Positions 11,722 through 21,695 of a stretch of DNA of 64,000 nucleotides are shown here, in pieces (within the stretch, counting starts at the first letter, position 1; each line of letters begins with the position of its first letter). Origin of the DNA: Odiellus spinosus. Its lineage: Eukaryota > Arthropoda > Arachnida > Opiliones > Phalangiidae. Made by a program: the position numbers and the translations under genes. Location: contig OY987232.1 of the NCBI GenBank assembly GCA_963920705.1, forward strand, positions 14,695,726 through 14,759,725. The letters are read 5' to 3'. Below the pieces are notes generated by a model. The model did no database searches, was not told the origin of the DNA, and saw nothing but the letters and a program-made list of their open reading frames with translations.

Positions 11722-12706
11722 TATGGCTCGAAGTTTGGATAAAATTTTACCGTTTGATAAGGCGGTGCATAAATTAAAAAAATATATATAATTAAGAGAT
11801 AATTATCGTACAACAATTACGATTACTTTGAAATGAAAGTCCTCAATATAACCAGAAGCCGATGAAACGTACGCCTCCTAACGGTAGATATTTTTGGAGC
11901 GGGAGTTCGTCGAGCGAATATCTCTAGCAGCCTTGGAGTTCGTCAAAAAACGTCGTCGTTTGTGGAGAGAGAGAATTTCCAATTTTCCGTAGACAGGGGG
12001 GTATGAAGTAGGACCTCTACGATCTCGTAAAATTGGGAATTTTACACATACAGAGAGGAGCGCTATATGGAACATTGGAGTAGTAGACTTCAAAGGAGGG
12101 TTTCATCGGCTTCAGATATAACTGTTATCACGAAAAAATCAGATAAATTTATCAAAAATGAATTTATTTATATTAATTTTAACCGCATCTAACCATTTAA
12201 AGTTGGTTTATAAAGAATTTTAGTCCAAATTAATCGATTATCCACGATTAACCGATTATTCCGGTTTATCCGTGATTAATTACCAAACTCGTAATCGAGT
12301 TTTTAATTAAATTAAACCAATTTTTGAAATATTTTAATGGCGCGATTAACAAAAAATACGATAAATATTATTTCTAAGACCTATTTGCGTAATATTTTCC
12401 AAGAATTGTTGAAGATATTCGTGAAAATAATATTTATTTCACCTTCAGTCCGATTAATCGATGACCGCCATCGTATTGTTCAAAATAATTCGTAACGAAA
12501 TTCCCCGAAAAATATTATTCATTCTATCTTCGAGTCTTTGTCCAATGGATAAATGGATAACTATAAACTTACCATATTTTTTAACGTTTAACCGTTAGTT
12601 AAATCAATTTAGATAATTAATTTTAAAGATAATTAACAAAAACTTCAGGGTTAATCGTAAATAATCGCTAAATTAGCAGATAATTTTATTCAAACGCCGA
12701 GCTGCA
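11722..12706. mobile_element. GGCTCGGYGTTTGG TA-type element with nested MITE
   Basis: The left end near 11722 ('ggctcgaagtttggataaaa') and right end near 12706 ('tttattcaaacgccgagctg') are diverged ends of the element seen better at 26592-27304. A CAGAAGCCG MITE splits it at 11853-12115. The interior is AT-rich and non-coding. Confidence 0.65.
11853..12115. mobile_element. CAGAAGCCG MITE, copy 4 (internal deletion)
   Basis: The left arm lacks about 75 bp: CAGAAGCCGATGAAAC joins directly to the inner 'gtacgcctcctaacgg' block. The 7-bp duplication ATATAAC is intact on both sides (11846-11852 and 12116-12122). The deletion therefore either preceded insertion or spared the ends. Confidence 0.9.
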
Positions 12707-13213
12707 TTCCAAACACAACCTTCATCTTCAAATGAAGAATTTCACTAGTTTTATTTGAAAATAGAGACAATGGATCGTTAGAACACTATGCTTGTACTTC
12801 ATGTCTTTCGATTCAGTCGTCTTAATTCAAAAAACACTTAGAAACAAGCCTTCAATTTAACCTTCTTACACGCAACACGCTACTAGTTTATAGGTTACTT
12901 CTAGTCTAAGTTCAAGAGGAGTTGTCTCTAGGTTCAAAGCTGAGGCGGATTGATAAACGGTACTAACCCTCATAAGGAAAAAAAGTAGTGTTGCAAAATG
13001 AAATTTTCATGAAAAATAAATCAACTAATGTTTTAACATAACGGACGCGTTAACCCAACGTCATCAAGCGAATCGATAAATATGGAACTTAGGTAGAAAA
13101 TGTGCCTAGAACTTTAGGACATGGTTGATAGGTTTTTCGATTGTATTATTTACTAAGAAACAAAAGGGCGTAACTTATTCAACAAAAGTAATCATCACCC
13201 AGTAGCTAAAGCT

Positions 13214-13701
13214 TTAAAGGGAGAATGAAAGGTCGAAACAACCTATTTTTAATCGATTAAGAATGCTAAAATAATGAGAAAAACAATAATATAACTCACC
13301 AAAAATATTTCTTTATTTTATAATCAATTTCCAAAGTTCCGATGCTAAGCCTAGGCTGCCTAGCTCGGTGAACTAGGCTAGCACGACTTGTATTTTTTTT
13401 AATATTCGCGGGTGTTCTTGTCGCCAATCACGAGCGAGTACGAGTATTATAAAAATACGCGAACTCGCTCGTGATTGGCCACTAGATCAGACGCTAATAT
13501 TAAAAAAAAAAAAATACGGCTCGTGCTCGCCTAGTTCGCCGAGCAAGGCAGCCAAGGCTTAGTATCTGCAAGTTTCGGAACTTTGGAAATTGATTATAAA
13601 ATAATGAAATATTTTTAGTGAGTTATATTATTGTTTTTCTCATTATTTTAGCATTCTTAATCGATTAAAAATAGGTTGTTTTGGCCGTTCATTCTACCTT
13701 T
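13214..13701. mobile_element. Palindromic TTAA MITE, copy 3
   Basis: TTAA-flanked, ends AGGGAGAATGAAAGG and the inverse (one arm reads 'attctacctttaa'). The hairpin centre is near 13454. Orientation is opposite to copies 1 and 2, judged by the inner 'gttcttgtcgccaatcac' block. Confidence 0.85.
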
Positions 13702-14158
13702 AAACTAGAAATAAATTTAAAACTTACCTGTAAAATGGGCTTAGCTGAATTTCTGCTCATAGATAATTAATGATTCAAGTGAAATCAACAAACAATGTTT
13801 TAAAGATAAAAGGCAATAATTTCCATATTAAATGGTATTAAAATTTAAAATATTGATTGCCCAAAAATGTGGTAATAAGAGTTTTTCTTCCTACAAATCT
13901 ACTGTAGCTTTTTTATTCACACTATATCGACATTAATTAATTTTAAAATTTTTAAATTCCATGGTATTTAAGAATATAACTGAAGAAGACCTAGAGGCAG
14001 GTCGCGTGCAAACTTTACTTAAAGGGATACTATTAACTGAAATGAAGTATTTTTTTTCTGATTCCTTATGTAAAAATATGTTCCCCTGAATTTTTTCATA
14101 ATTTTTGAAGTACAAATACTAATAGAAAATATTTTTTAAAGTTTTATATCCTAAACAT
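13702..14158. other. Intergenic; part of a TTAAAC repeat
   Basis: Starts with 'aaactagaaataaatttaaa' and 'cttagctgaatttctg', a partial match to the elements at 47840-48105 and 58255-58545. No supported gene. Confidence 0.45.
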
Positions 14159-14549
14159 GCATTTGAATTTTTCTACCATTGCCAAGAAGCCAATCAGAAA
14201 AAAGGACTCATCCCCGACTTACGAAGATAAAAAGAACCCCTAGCGACATCTAGATCTTCGTTTAAATTTTGGATTTGATTTTTATGAAAATTAGGTTTGT
14301 AAAAGATTGTAGGCATCATTATCATCCAAAGCTCGTTACTAGCGAAGCTTATAGTTTTTAAAAGGTAGCTGCTGCTTCTATTGGAGAAAATTAGTAAATT
14401 ATTCTATTTCAAATCTTCAATTTAAACCAAGATCTTTATATTATCACCTAGATGTCGCTAGGAGCTCTACGATCTAACTTCGATAGTCTCCTGCCATTGG
14501 CTCTTAGCTCTGATTGGTCCTTTGGCAACAGTGAAAAATTCAAACACAT
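14159..14549. mobile_element. Inverted-repeat element with CTAGATGTCGCTAGG core
   Basis: Outer arms 'tgaatttttctaccattgcc' and 'ggcaacagtgaaaaattcaa' are inverted copies. Inside, 'cctagcgacatctaga' (about 14240) pairs with 'tagatgtcgctaggag' (about 14450). Related copies lie at 19235-19680 and 34835-35215. Confidence 0.65.
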
Positions 14550-14727
14550 AGCTAAGCCTAATTAAGTTTTAAATAATTCTCATCGAAATAATTTTTTTAA
14601 AAATGTGAAAAAATTCAGCAGGATATATTTAATTGCAAGGAATCAGATAAAAAAATAAAATGGGTACGAAATTTTCACCTAATAATCTTCCTTTAATCAA
14701 ATAATTATTTTATTTCCATAAAACCTT

Positions 14728-15942
14728 TCAAAATTTTGTTATATCGACATCCATTTTCTCTTGGCTCGCCATAGTTTGAACACAAACCAAATAAGAAATT
14801 GTAGCCATGATAAGGTTACCGATAAAAGTAGCGTTAATAGGAAAACACTTTAAAATTGTCATTTCCGTCATAGCGGTATTCATCTTTGCAAATAAGTAAA
14901 TCTCCCGCGCTTGAATGTCACGAGACGTTTCCGTCGAAGACTGAACTCTCACGTGACAAGCCGTGACGAGATGATCGCGAATGTTACTGAGTAGAGCGAT
15001 ACAGGTGAACAAAACCACGCAGCTTTGCATCGGCTGAAAATACATCACCATCGAGTAACCGAAAGATTCTCCAACGTTCGAAGACAAGAGCAGGTTCCAA
15101 TTGAAACAAAATTGCAGCACCGAATCCATAAGCCACAAACACACGATGATTCGCAGTTGAGAATCGAGTCGTCGAATCTTCTCGATTAAATTGGAGTGAG
15201 TTTCAAACGTTTCTTCCAAATTATCTTCACCTTTAGCTATCTGACTGGCGAGTTGATTGGCTCGCTCGCGTATAGTTTCCAATACGAAAGCAACAACGAT
15301 TTGAATTAACGAATAGAGAAGTAGGCAAAGTCTATAGACAACGTCGTTCGCGATGGACAAGATGTAGGAGAAACAAATTGGGAATTCCGATAGAGAAACG
15401 TTAAATAGTATATGTTTAACAAATTTCAACACTTCTTCGTGACTGTAGAGACATTGTTCAATGACCCGACACGTTATGTTTAAAGTCGCGTAGGGTATTA
15501 TTGAAAATATGGTAAAATTGAATATCAGCGACAATTTTATGCGGGTTGGTAATTTGGTATCTTTCGAAAACACGAGAGAGTCCAGCAACGAATTAATAAA
15601 GGTTTGACTGAACAGTGCCAAATTCACAACGTAAGCGACGGAATACATTCGTGTTACGAAATAAACTCGACCTAATATGAACGAGATGTTAACGCCATGT
15701 TCCAGTCCCATCGCCCGATAGATGGACAATGCTGTCATGTATACGCAGAACACTTGAACCATGAAGAACGTCAAGTACTTTCCAACGTAAAACGCATCAT
15801 CTCGAAATAATCCCCAAAGATTCATGAACTTGAAAACTAAGTTGAACCAAAAGTTATCTTTTACCGCGATTGGTATTTCGCGGTTGGATGTTTTTCGTCT
15901 TTTAGCGAAAATTCTTTTTTCACACGTCTTAAATGAAAGCAT
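14728..15942 (-). CDS. Gustatory receptor-like 7TM protein, intronless (GR-like 2)
   Basis: Complete 404-residue frame from ATG (MLSFKTCE) to a stop in 14728-14730. It has the family's LWGLFRDDAFYVGKY before helix 1, seven hydrophobic segments, IHSN-like loop (THSNLIEKIRRLDSQ), TACHVRVQS, LKCFPINATFIGN and a last helix with TISYLVCVQTM. It is the tandem twin of the gene at 17728-18966. After the first 30 or so residues the two proteins differ at only about two dozen positions, mostly conservative. They differ at the N-terminus and in the last 8 to 13 residues, because one edge of the duplicated DNA falls inside the C-terminal codons. Ligand unknown. Role as a taste-type receptor is inferred from family layout. 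Confidence 0.87.
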   Translation of the reverse strand: MLSFKTCEKRIFAKRRKTSNREIPIAVKDNFWFNLVFKFMNLWGLFRDDAFYVGKYLTFFMVQVFCVYMTALSIYRAMGLEHGVNISFILGRVYFVTRMYSVAYVVNLALFSQTFINSLLDSLVFSKDTKLPTRIKLSLIFNFTIFSIIPYATLNITCRVIEQCLYSHEEVLKFVKHILFNVSLSEFPICFSYILSIANDVVYRLCLLLYSLIQIVVAFVLETIRERANQLASQIAKGEDNLEETFETHSNLIEKIRRLDSQLRIIVCLWLMDSVLQFCFNWNLLLSSNVGESFGYSMVMYFQPMQSCVVLFTCIALLSNIRDHLVTACHVRVQSSTETSRDIQAREIYLFAKMNTAMTEMTILKCFPINATFIGNLIMATISYLVCVQTMASQEKMDVDITKF

Positions 15943-16339
15943 TTTGGAATTATTTATCCTTTTAACTGGTCAAGAAAACTTTGCAAACCTCGATACATCA
16001 ATTTCGAGATCAGACCACGTATGTAAAAGGTGTGGCTATATTACAACGACATTGATGCTTCTACAGAAGAACAACGCAGGCGTCAAAGTCGTGGGACCAA
16101 CAGCTGTGTAGCGTGATACCTTCGCTTTCAATTGCCGCCCCTCTCGTTTCTGTAAACGTATTAGTCTGTTCCTGGCGTTCCTTTGTATCAGGTCGGTTTT
16201 TATTGTTTTACCGCAAAAAAAAGCTCTCACAATCGAACAAAAAGAAGGTAGTGAAAAGGTTTTTACTGACACTTCTTTGAATGCCATTGAAAATGACCCT
16301 TAACTGCTTGGAAAGAGTGATATGATACCCATGGTCAAA

Positions 16340-16484
16340 ACTACATTAAAATTTCAAGTCGTTGAAGCTGTGAAAGTAAAAGCGGCACGTCATGAAGGAG
16401 CTTATAGAAGAAGACTTCCTGCATTGTTTTAAACAATGGAAAATTCCTGTGAAGCATTGTAGGGATATAGAAGGGGATAACTAA
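16340..16484 (+). pseudogene. Mariner transposase C-terminal remnant
   Basis: The plus strand reads ELIEEDFLHCFKQWKIPVKH followed by CRDIEGDN and a stop, the recognisable C-terminal signature of mariner transposases (EDFxHCFxQWKxRxxxCxxxxGxYxEGD). Upstream residues (FKSLK...K.KRH) are broken by stop codons, and no catalytic DD34D part is seen. It is an inactive relic lying between the two tandem receptor genes. Confidence 0.72.
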
Positions 16485-16664
16485 ATGTGTATGAACAGAA
16501 GTCTGTTAGTATCTCTAAGTACCCAACTAAGGTATTTCGCTGGATATCTATGACACGTTTCGTCAGAGCTATTGTAACTCACCATTATGAAAATATTCTC
16601 GGACCCTTCCCACCTCCACTGGATGAGTGTGAAGGCAACTAAACTTGCTTATTTTTATTGGAAC

Positions 16665-16985
16665 CAGAAGCCGATGACACCCTCCTTTGAAGTCTACTAC
16701 TCTAATGTTCTCTGTATGGGTAAAATTCCCAAATTTTACGAGATCGGAGGGGTCTACTTCATACCCCTGTCTACGGAAAATTGGAAATTCTCTCTCTCCA
16801 CATACGACGACGTTTGGTTGACGAAGTCCAAGGTTGCTAGAGATATCCGCTGGACGAACTCCCGCTCCGAAAATATCTACCGTTAGGAGGCGTACGAAGC
16901 GCGCTTTTTGAGACTAACCCATACAGAGAGGGGTAGACAAGACCCGGGAGTAATAGACTTCAAAGGAGCGTTTCATGGGCTTCTG
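16665..16985. mobile_element. CAGAAGCCG MITE, copy 5
   Basis: Slightly shortened copy with perfect 7-bp duplication TTGGAAC (16658-16664 and 16986-16992). It lies between the two tandem receptor genes. Confidence 0.92.
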
Positions 16986-16992
16986 TTGGAAC

Positions 16993-17727
16993 TTATAACT
17001 GAAATGGCTTTACAAAACAAGCTCTTTTAAACAGCTCCCCGGGTAAATGAACTCCGTTCTTGAATAGGCAGCATAACCTCTCTATTTGGTTGTAGAGAAG
17101 CCATGTGGATCGAGGTATAATTATATTTTAAAATTTACAGAAAAAATAACTTGGACAAAAACTCAAATGTAATTTTCTTCATTTATTAACTGTAGTTCAT
17201 CTAAATGAACTGTTTTTATAACATTGAGTTGGATTAATTGCATTGCAATGGTACAATTAGTTAAATTTTGAACAAGCTTTTGTTGCAATTTAGGAGAGAA
17301 ATATCCTGCTAACAGATTATTTACAAAAGTGAAATCAACAGACAATAATTCGCATATTAAATCGTGTTAAAATTTAAAATATTGATTGCCCAATGTAGCA
17401 TTTAATTTTTCCTTTTTTTTTGTCCGAATATTGCAACCAGGTCTTGTCACTGGTCTTCAATGAATGTTCCCATTCTCCCAAGATTATCAGTTTCCTCAAA
17501 AACATGTAGTTCCATTTCACCCAATAAGATTCGGTTATGTTAGATTGAGAGAATTGTGATTGGTAGGAATTGAAATAGGGAGATATTTTTTGAACGAAAT
17601 GGGTGCAACCGTTTTCAAGGTGTGATTATCACAGGGAAAAGTGTTACTACTCATTTGTCCATCAATGCTGCTACTACTACTATGGTAAACTATCTTAGGC
17701 ATATTAGTATTTATTTCGATACATTTC
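16993..17727. other. Spacer between tandem receptors, no gene
   Basis: AT-rich, with short unsupported frames on the minus strand (17163-17345, 17535-17753). The latter overlaps the receptor's 3' end in another frame. Nothing recognisable. Confidence 0.5.
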
Positions 17728-18966
17728 TTAAAAATTGACACTAGGTCCTTCAACTTTCAATTGCACTCTTTTCTCTTGGCTCGCCATAGTTTGAACACAA
17801 ACCAAATAAGAAATTGTAGCCATGATAAGGTTACCGATAAAAGTAGCGTTAATGGGAAAACACTTTAAAATTGTCATTTCCGTCATAGCGGTATTCATCT
17901 TTGCAAACAAGTAAATCTCCCGCGCTTGAATGTCACGAGACGTTTCCGTCGAAGACTGAACTCTCACGTGACAAGCCGTGACGAGTTGATCACGAATGTT
18001 ACTGAGTAGAGCGATACAGGTGAACAAAACCACGCAGCTTTGCATCGGCTGAAAATACATCACCATCGAGTAACTGAAAGATTCTCCAACGTTCGAAGAC
18101 AAGAGCAGGTTCCAATTGAAACAAAATTGCAGCACCGAATCCATAAGCCACAAACACACGATGATTCGCAGTTGAGAATCGAGTCGTCGAATCTTCTCGA
18201 TTAAATTGGAGTGAATTTCAAACGTTTCTTCCAAATTATCTTCACCTTTAGCTATCTGATTGGCGAGTTGATTGGCTCGCTCGCGGATAATTTCCAATAC
18301 GAAAGCAACAACGATTTGAATTAACGAATAGAGAAGTAGGCAAAGTCTATAGACAACGTCGTTCGCGATGGACAAAACGTAGGAGAAACAAATTGGGAAT
18401 TCCGACAGAGAAACGTTAAAGAGTATATGTTTAACAAATTTCAACACTTCTTCGTGACTGTAGAGACTTTGTTCAATGATCCGACACGTTATGTCCAAAG
18501 ACGCGTAGGGTATTATTGAAAATACGCTAAAATTGAATATCAGGGACAATGTTATCCGGTTTGGTAATTTGGTATCTTTCGAAAACACGAGAGAGTCCAG
18601 CAACGAACTAGTAAAGGTTTGACTGAACAGTGCCAAATTCACAACGTAAGCGACGGAATACATTCGTGTTACGAAATAAACTCGACCTAATATGAACGAG
18701 ATGGTAACGCCATGTTCCAGTTCCATCGCCCGATAGATAGATATTACCGTCATGTATACGCAGAACACTTGAACCATGAAGAACGTCAAGTACTTTCCAA
18801 CGTAAAACGTATCATCTCGAAATAATCCCCAAAGATTCATGAATTTGAAAACTAAGTTGAAGCAAAAGTTATCCTTTACCGCGATTGGTATTTCGTATAT
18901 TTTGCGATTTGATGATTTTCGTCTTTTAGTGAAGAGTTTATTTTTTGGCATCTTTAATGAAAGCAT
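17728..18966 (-). CDS. Gustatory receptor-like 7TM protein, intronless (GR-like 3)
   Basis: Complete 412-residue frame (MLSLKMPK to PSVNF). It has the same seven-helix layout and motifs as its tandem twin at 14728-15942: LWGLFRDDTFYVGKY, IHSNLIEKIRRLDSQ, TACHVRVQS, LKCFPINATFIGN, TISYLVCVQTM. The last 13 residues (RVQLKVEGPSVNF) replace the twin's MDVDITKF, so this copy ends in DNA that was outside the duplicated segment. The 5' flanks of the two genes also match for some 60 bp (for example 'ttttcttcaccagtcat' type sequence near 18980-19050 against 15965-16020). No frameshift or stop is present, so it is probably functional. Confidence 0.87.
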   Translation of the reverse strand: MLSLKMPKNKLFTKRRKSSNRKIYEIPIAVKDNFCFNLVFKFMNLWGLFRDDTFYVGKYLTFFMVQVFCVYMTVISIYRAMELEHGVTISFILGRVYFVTRMYSVAYVVNLALFSQTFTSSLLDSLVFSKDTKLPNRITLSLIFNFSVFSIIPYASLDITCRIIEQSLYSHEEVLKFVKHILFNVSLSEFPICFSYVLSIANDVVYRLCLLLYSLIQIVVAFVLEIIRERANQLANQIAKGEDNLEETFEIHSNLIEKIRRLDSQLRIIVCLWLMDSVLQFCFNWNLLLSSNVGESFSYSMVMYFQPMQSCVVLFTCIALLSNIRDQLVTACHVRVQSSTETSRDIQAREIYLFAKMNTAMTEMTILKCFPINATFIGNLIMATISYLVCVQTMASQEKRVQLKVEGPSVNF

Positions 18967-19234
18967 ATTGTAATTATTTATACTTTTACTTAATATGACT
19001 GGTGAAGAAAACGTTGGAAACCTCGCTTCGTCAATTCCGAGAGCAGAATGTGTTTATATAACCTAACCCATTACTGAAAATTAATGGAAAAGGTTTCCGT
19101 TCTTGTACAACTATATTATATAAAGGCATAGAACCACAGGATTTTCCACACTTTTTCGAGACAACGTTTTTCATTGTAATAAACCTACTCTACTTCTTTT
19201 CGGTCTTTCGTTGGGTGAAGTTGTACGCTGCCTT

Positions 19235-19680
19235 CTTTAATACTATGCGTATCCGTAGGAAAAAAAGGGGGTGGCGGTACCGATTTAAAAAATATCGTTA
19301 GATGTCGCTTTCTTGAGGATAAAAAAAGCGGGAAATTCAAATGTAGACGGAAAATTCATAAATAGATACGAATGTTAGGTTAATAATCGAGAATAAATTA
19401 ATTTGGATTTATTTTAAGTGTCAAATAATTAAACGGTGATTTTTAAATATTTACATTTAAAACAAGTTCTAAATCAAATCGTAAATTTAAATCTAGATCT
19501 CTATATTATCACCTAGATGTCGCTAGGAGTTCTATGATCTTATTTCGATCGAGCCTTATCTAATTGGCTCTTGGCGACGCGAGACTCGCGATTGGCTATT
19601 CATTACGTAATCCAAAGACAGATTCCTCAGGAAAGTGACATCTATCTCGGAAAAATTGCAAGTTGCAAATTGAAAATGTT
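19235..19680. mobile_element. Inverted-repeat element with TAGATGTCGCT core
   Basis: Contains 'cgttagatgtcgctttcttg' in one part and 'cctagatgtcgctaggagtt' in the other, plus 'gacgcgagactcgcgattgg'. A close copy lies at 34835-35215. Boundaries are approximate; no coding content. Confidence 0.55.
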
Positions 19681-20377
19681 AAGAAAAAAAAAACGTTGTA
19701 GCCTAGTATTAGATGCGCTTCTTTGTCTTAAAGGCAAAAAACTATAAATATGTCCGTGGTATAGAGCACATGGACTCAGTAGCCCACAGTAGTTGATGAC
19801 TTATGGTCTCAATTCTTTGTGCAGGGTTAGCTTGAAATGCCACATGATTTAGTTTTGACTGACAAGCTCGTGATTTTCTTCTATCAGTAAATGTGCTCTG
19901 AGCAATGAAATTAATTTATATCTAAACCTTTATCTACATCGTGGTACTATTTCTTTAATTAGATTCTTCGATTCATATTCAGTTTGTAATTCTAGACAAA
20001 GCTGAGGTGGATTTATACTCAATGCAAAGCTTCGAAAGGATAGAAATAGTACTCTTAGAATGAAGAAAACCTGGGCGTGAACTGTTTCACAACAATAGGA
20101 AACATTATCAAGCTTGGGTTACATTTTTCATTATTGACAACTGTTGGTAAACATTTACATAGGAAATTTAAGCTATAAATAGAAGTTTCTTAGGCTTAAA
20201 CGCTGCAATGAGTTTTACCTTTAAATCGATTTAATCAATGAACTGGCGTCATGCATCAAGAATGTGGGAAAATCAAGGGATAATAAATACAGAATTATTT
20301 TCCAATTTGTTATAATGGAAATTACCGAGACGATTTCATGCCCAACGTAAATTAAACCTCACAGAGAAATATATAAC
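19681..20377. other. Intergenic, no gene seen
   Basis: AT-rich, with short similarity to the diverged repeat at 12900-12960 ('aaagctgaggtggattta'). No supported coding sequence. Confidence 0.45.
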
Positions 20378-20715
20378 CAGAAGTAGATGAAACCCTCCTT
20401 TGAAGTCTACTACTCTAATGTTCGATATAGCGCTCCTCTCTGTATGGGTAAAATTCACAATTTTACGAGATCGGAGGGGTCCTACTTCATACCCCCCTGT
20501 CTACGGAAAATTGGAAATTCTCTCTCTCCATAAACGACGACGTTTTTTTGATGAACTCCAAGGCTGCTAGAGATATTCGCTCGACGAACTCCCGCTCCGA
20601 AAATATATACCGTTAGGAGGCGTACGAATCGTGCTTTTTGAAACTAACCCATACAGAGAGGGTTAGACAAGACCAGGGAGTAATAGACTTCAAAGGAGGG
20701 TTTCATCGGCTTCTG
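20378..20715. mobile_element. CAGAAGCCG MITE, copy 6 (left end TAGATG variant)
   Basis: The left end reads CAGAAGTAGATG instead of CAGAAGCCGATG; the right end is normal. The flanks (ATATAAC left, CTTAAGG right) do not match, so no target duplication is visible. Confidence 0.85.
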
Positions 20716-20945
20716 CTTAAGGCTGAAAGAACACTAGATGACACTCATTTTCGTAATAGGGGTCTCAGTCAGCTTCGTTTGGGAATGATTTATTTCCCAG
20801 TCTATTGAACTCTCTCTTACCTCTATATCCCCAGTATCCCGCCTCTCGCGGAAGCGGGTGGATACGCTGTAGGCCAGACGGTGACGGGTCTAGGATAATA
20901 GGCTCTATTGTGGTGACATCTTCGAGTTTACGCGTAAAACACCAT
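20716..20945. repeat. Fragment of the TTAAGGCGG element
   Basis: Contains 'ggtctcagtcagcttcgttt' and 'ctgtaggccagacggtgacg', matching the complete element at 32238-32935. Both ends are missing. The adjoining 20946-21324 is AT-rich and the open frame there has no supported function. Confidence 0.6.
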
Positions 20946-21324
20946 AATAATTTTCATTTCTTATCGTAGGCATATTTTCTTTTATATTTACATTCAAATT
21001 TTGCTTACACCAAGACACACAACCCATATTTGCAAGTAGAAATTGTGTTAAAGAAGATTTTCCATGTTTTTTGTATATAATCTCATATATATACCTATAT
21101 ATTTCAATTAAAAAATAAAGCACTCTAGCATGGAAGCAATAATCATTCCTTGAATACACTTCGATATACTTGTATTTAGTCATTAATGTTAAAGCGAGAC
21201 GCCTGCACTTACAATTATTGGAGAATAAAAACGAAAAAAAAAAAAAAAAAGCACAATCAATATATACTAACTCTTCAGTTTTCACGCAAACTACAACGCC
21301 TCTTCAAGTAAATAACAGTATTAT

Positions 21325-21661
21325 CAGAAGCCGATGAAACCCTCCTTTGAAGTCTATTACTCCCGGGTCTTGTTTACCCCTCTCTGTATGGGTTAGTTTC
21401 AAAAAGCGCGATTCGTACGCCTCCTAACGGTAGATATTTTCGGAGCGGGAGTTTGTCCAGCGAATATCTCTAGCAGCCTTGGAGTTCGTCAAAAAAAACG
21501 TCGTCGTTTGTGGAGAGAGAGAATTTCCAATTTTCCGTAGACAGGGGGTATGAAGTAGGACCCTCCGATCTCGTAAAATTGGGAATTTTACCCATACAGA
21601 GAGGAGCGCTATATGGAACATTACAGTAGTAGACTTCAAAGGAGGGTTTCATCGGCTTCTG
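21325..21661. mobile_element. CAGAAGCCG MITE, copy 7
   Basis: Complete copy just past the 3' end of the first ionotropic-receptor gene. Flanks are GTATTAT and ATATTAT, a 7-bp duplication with one mismatch. Confidence 0.88.
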
Positions 21662-21695
21662 ATATTATATGGTTGTATCTGGGTACCCTCACCCT

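Noticed and set aside
20905..21285. 126-codon minus-strand frame starting MKTEELVYIDCAFFFFFSFL
   Set aside because: Partly a TTAAGGCGG repeat fragment and a T-run; composition not protein-like.
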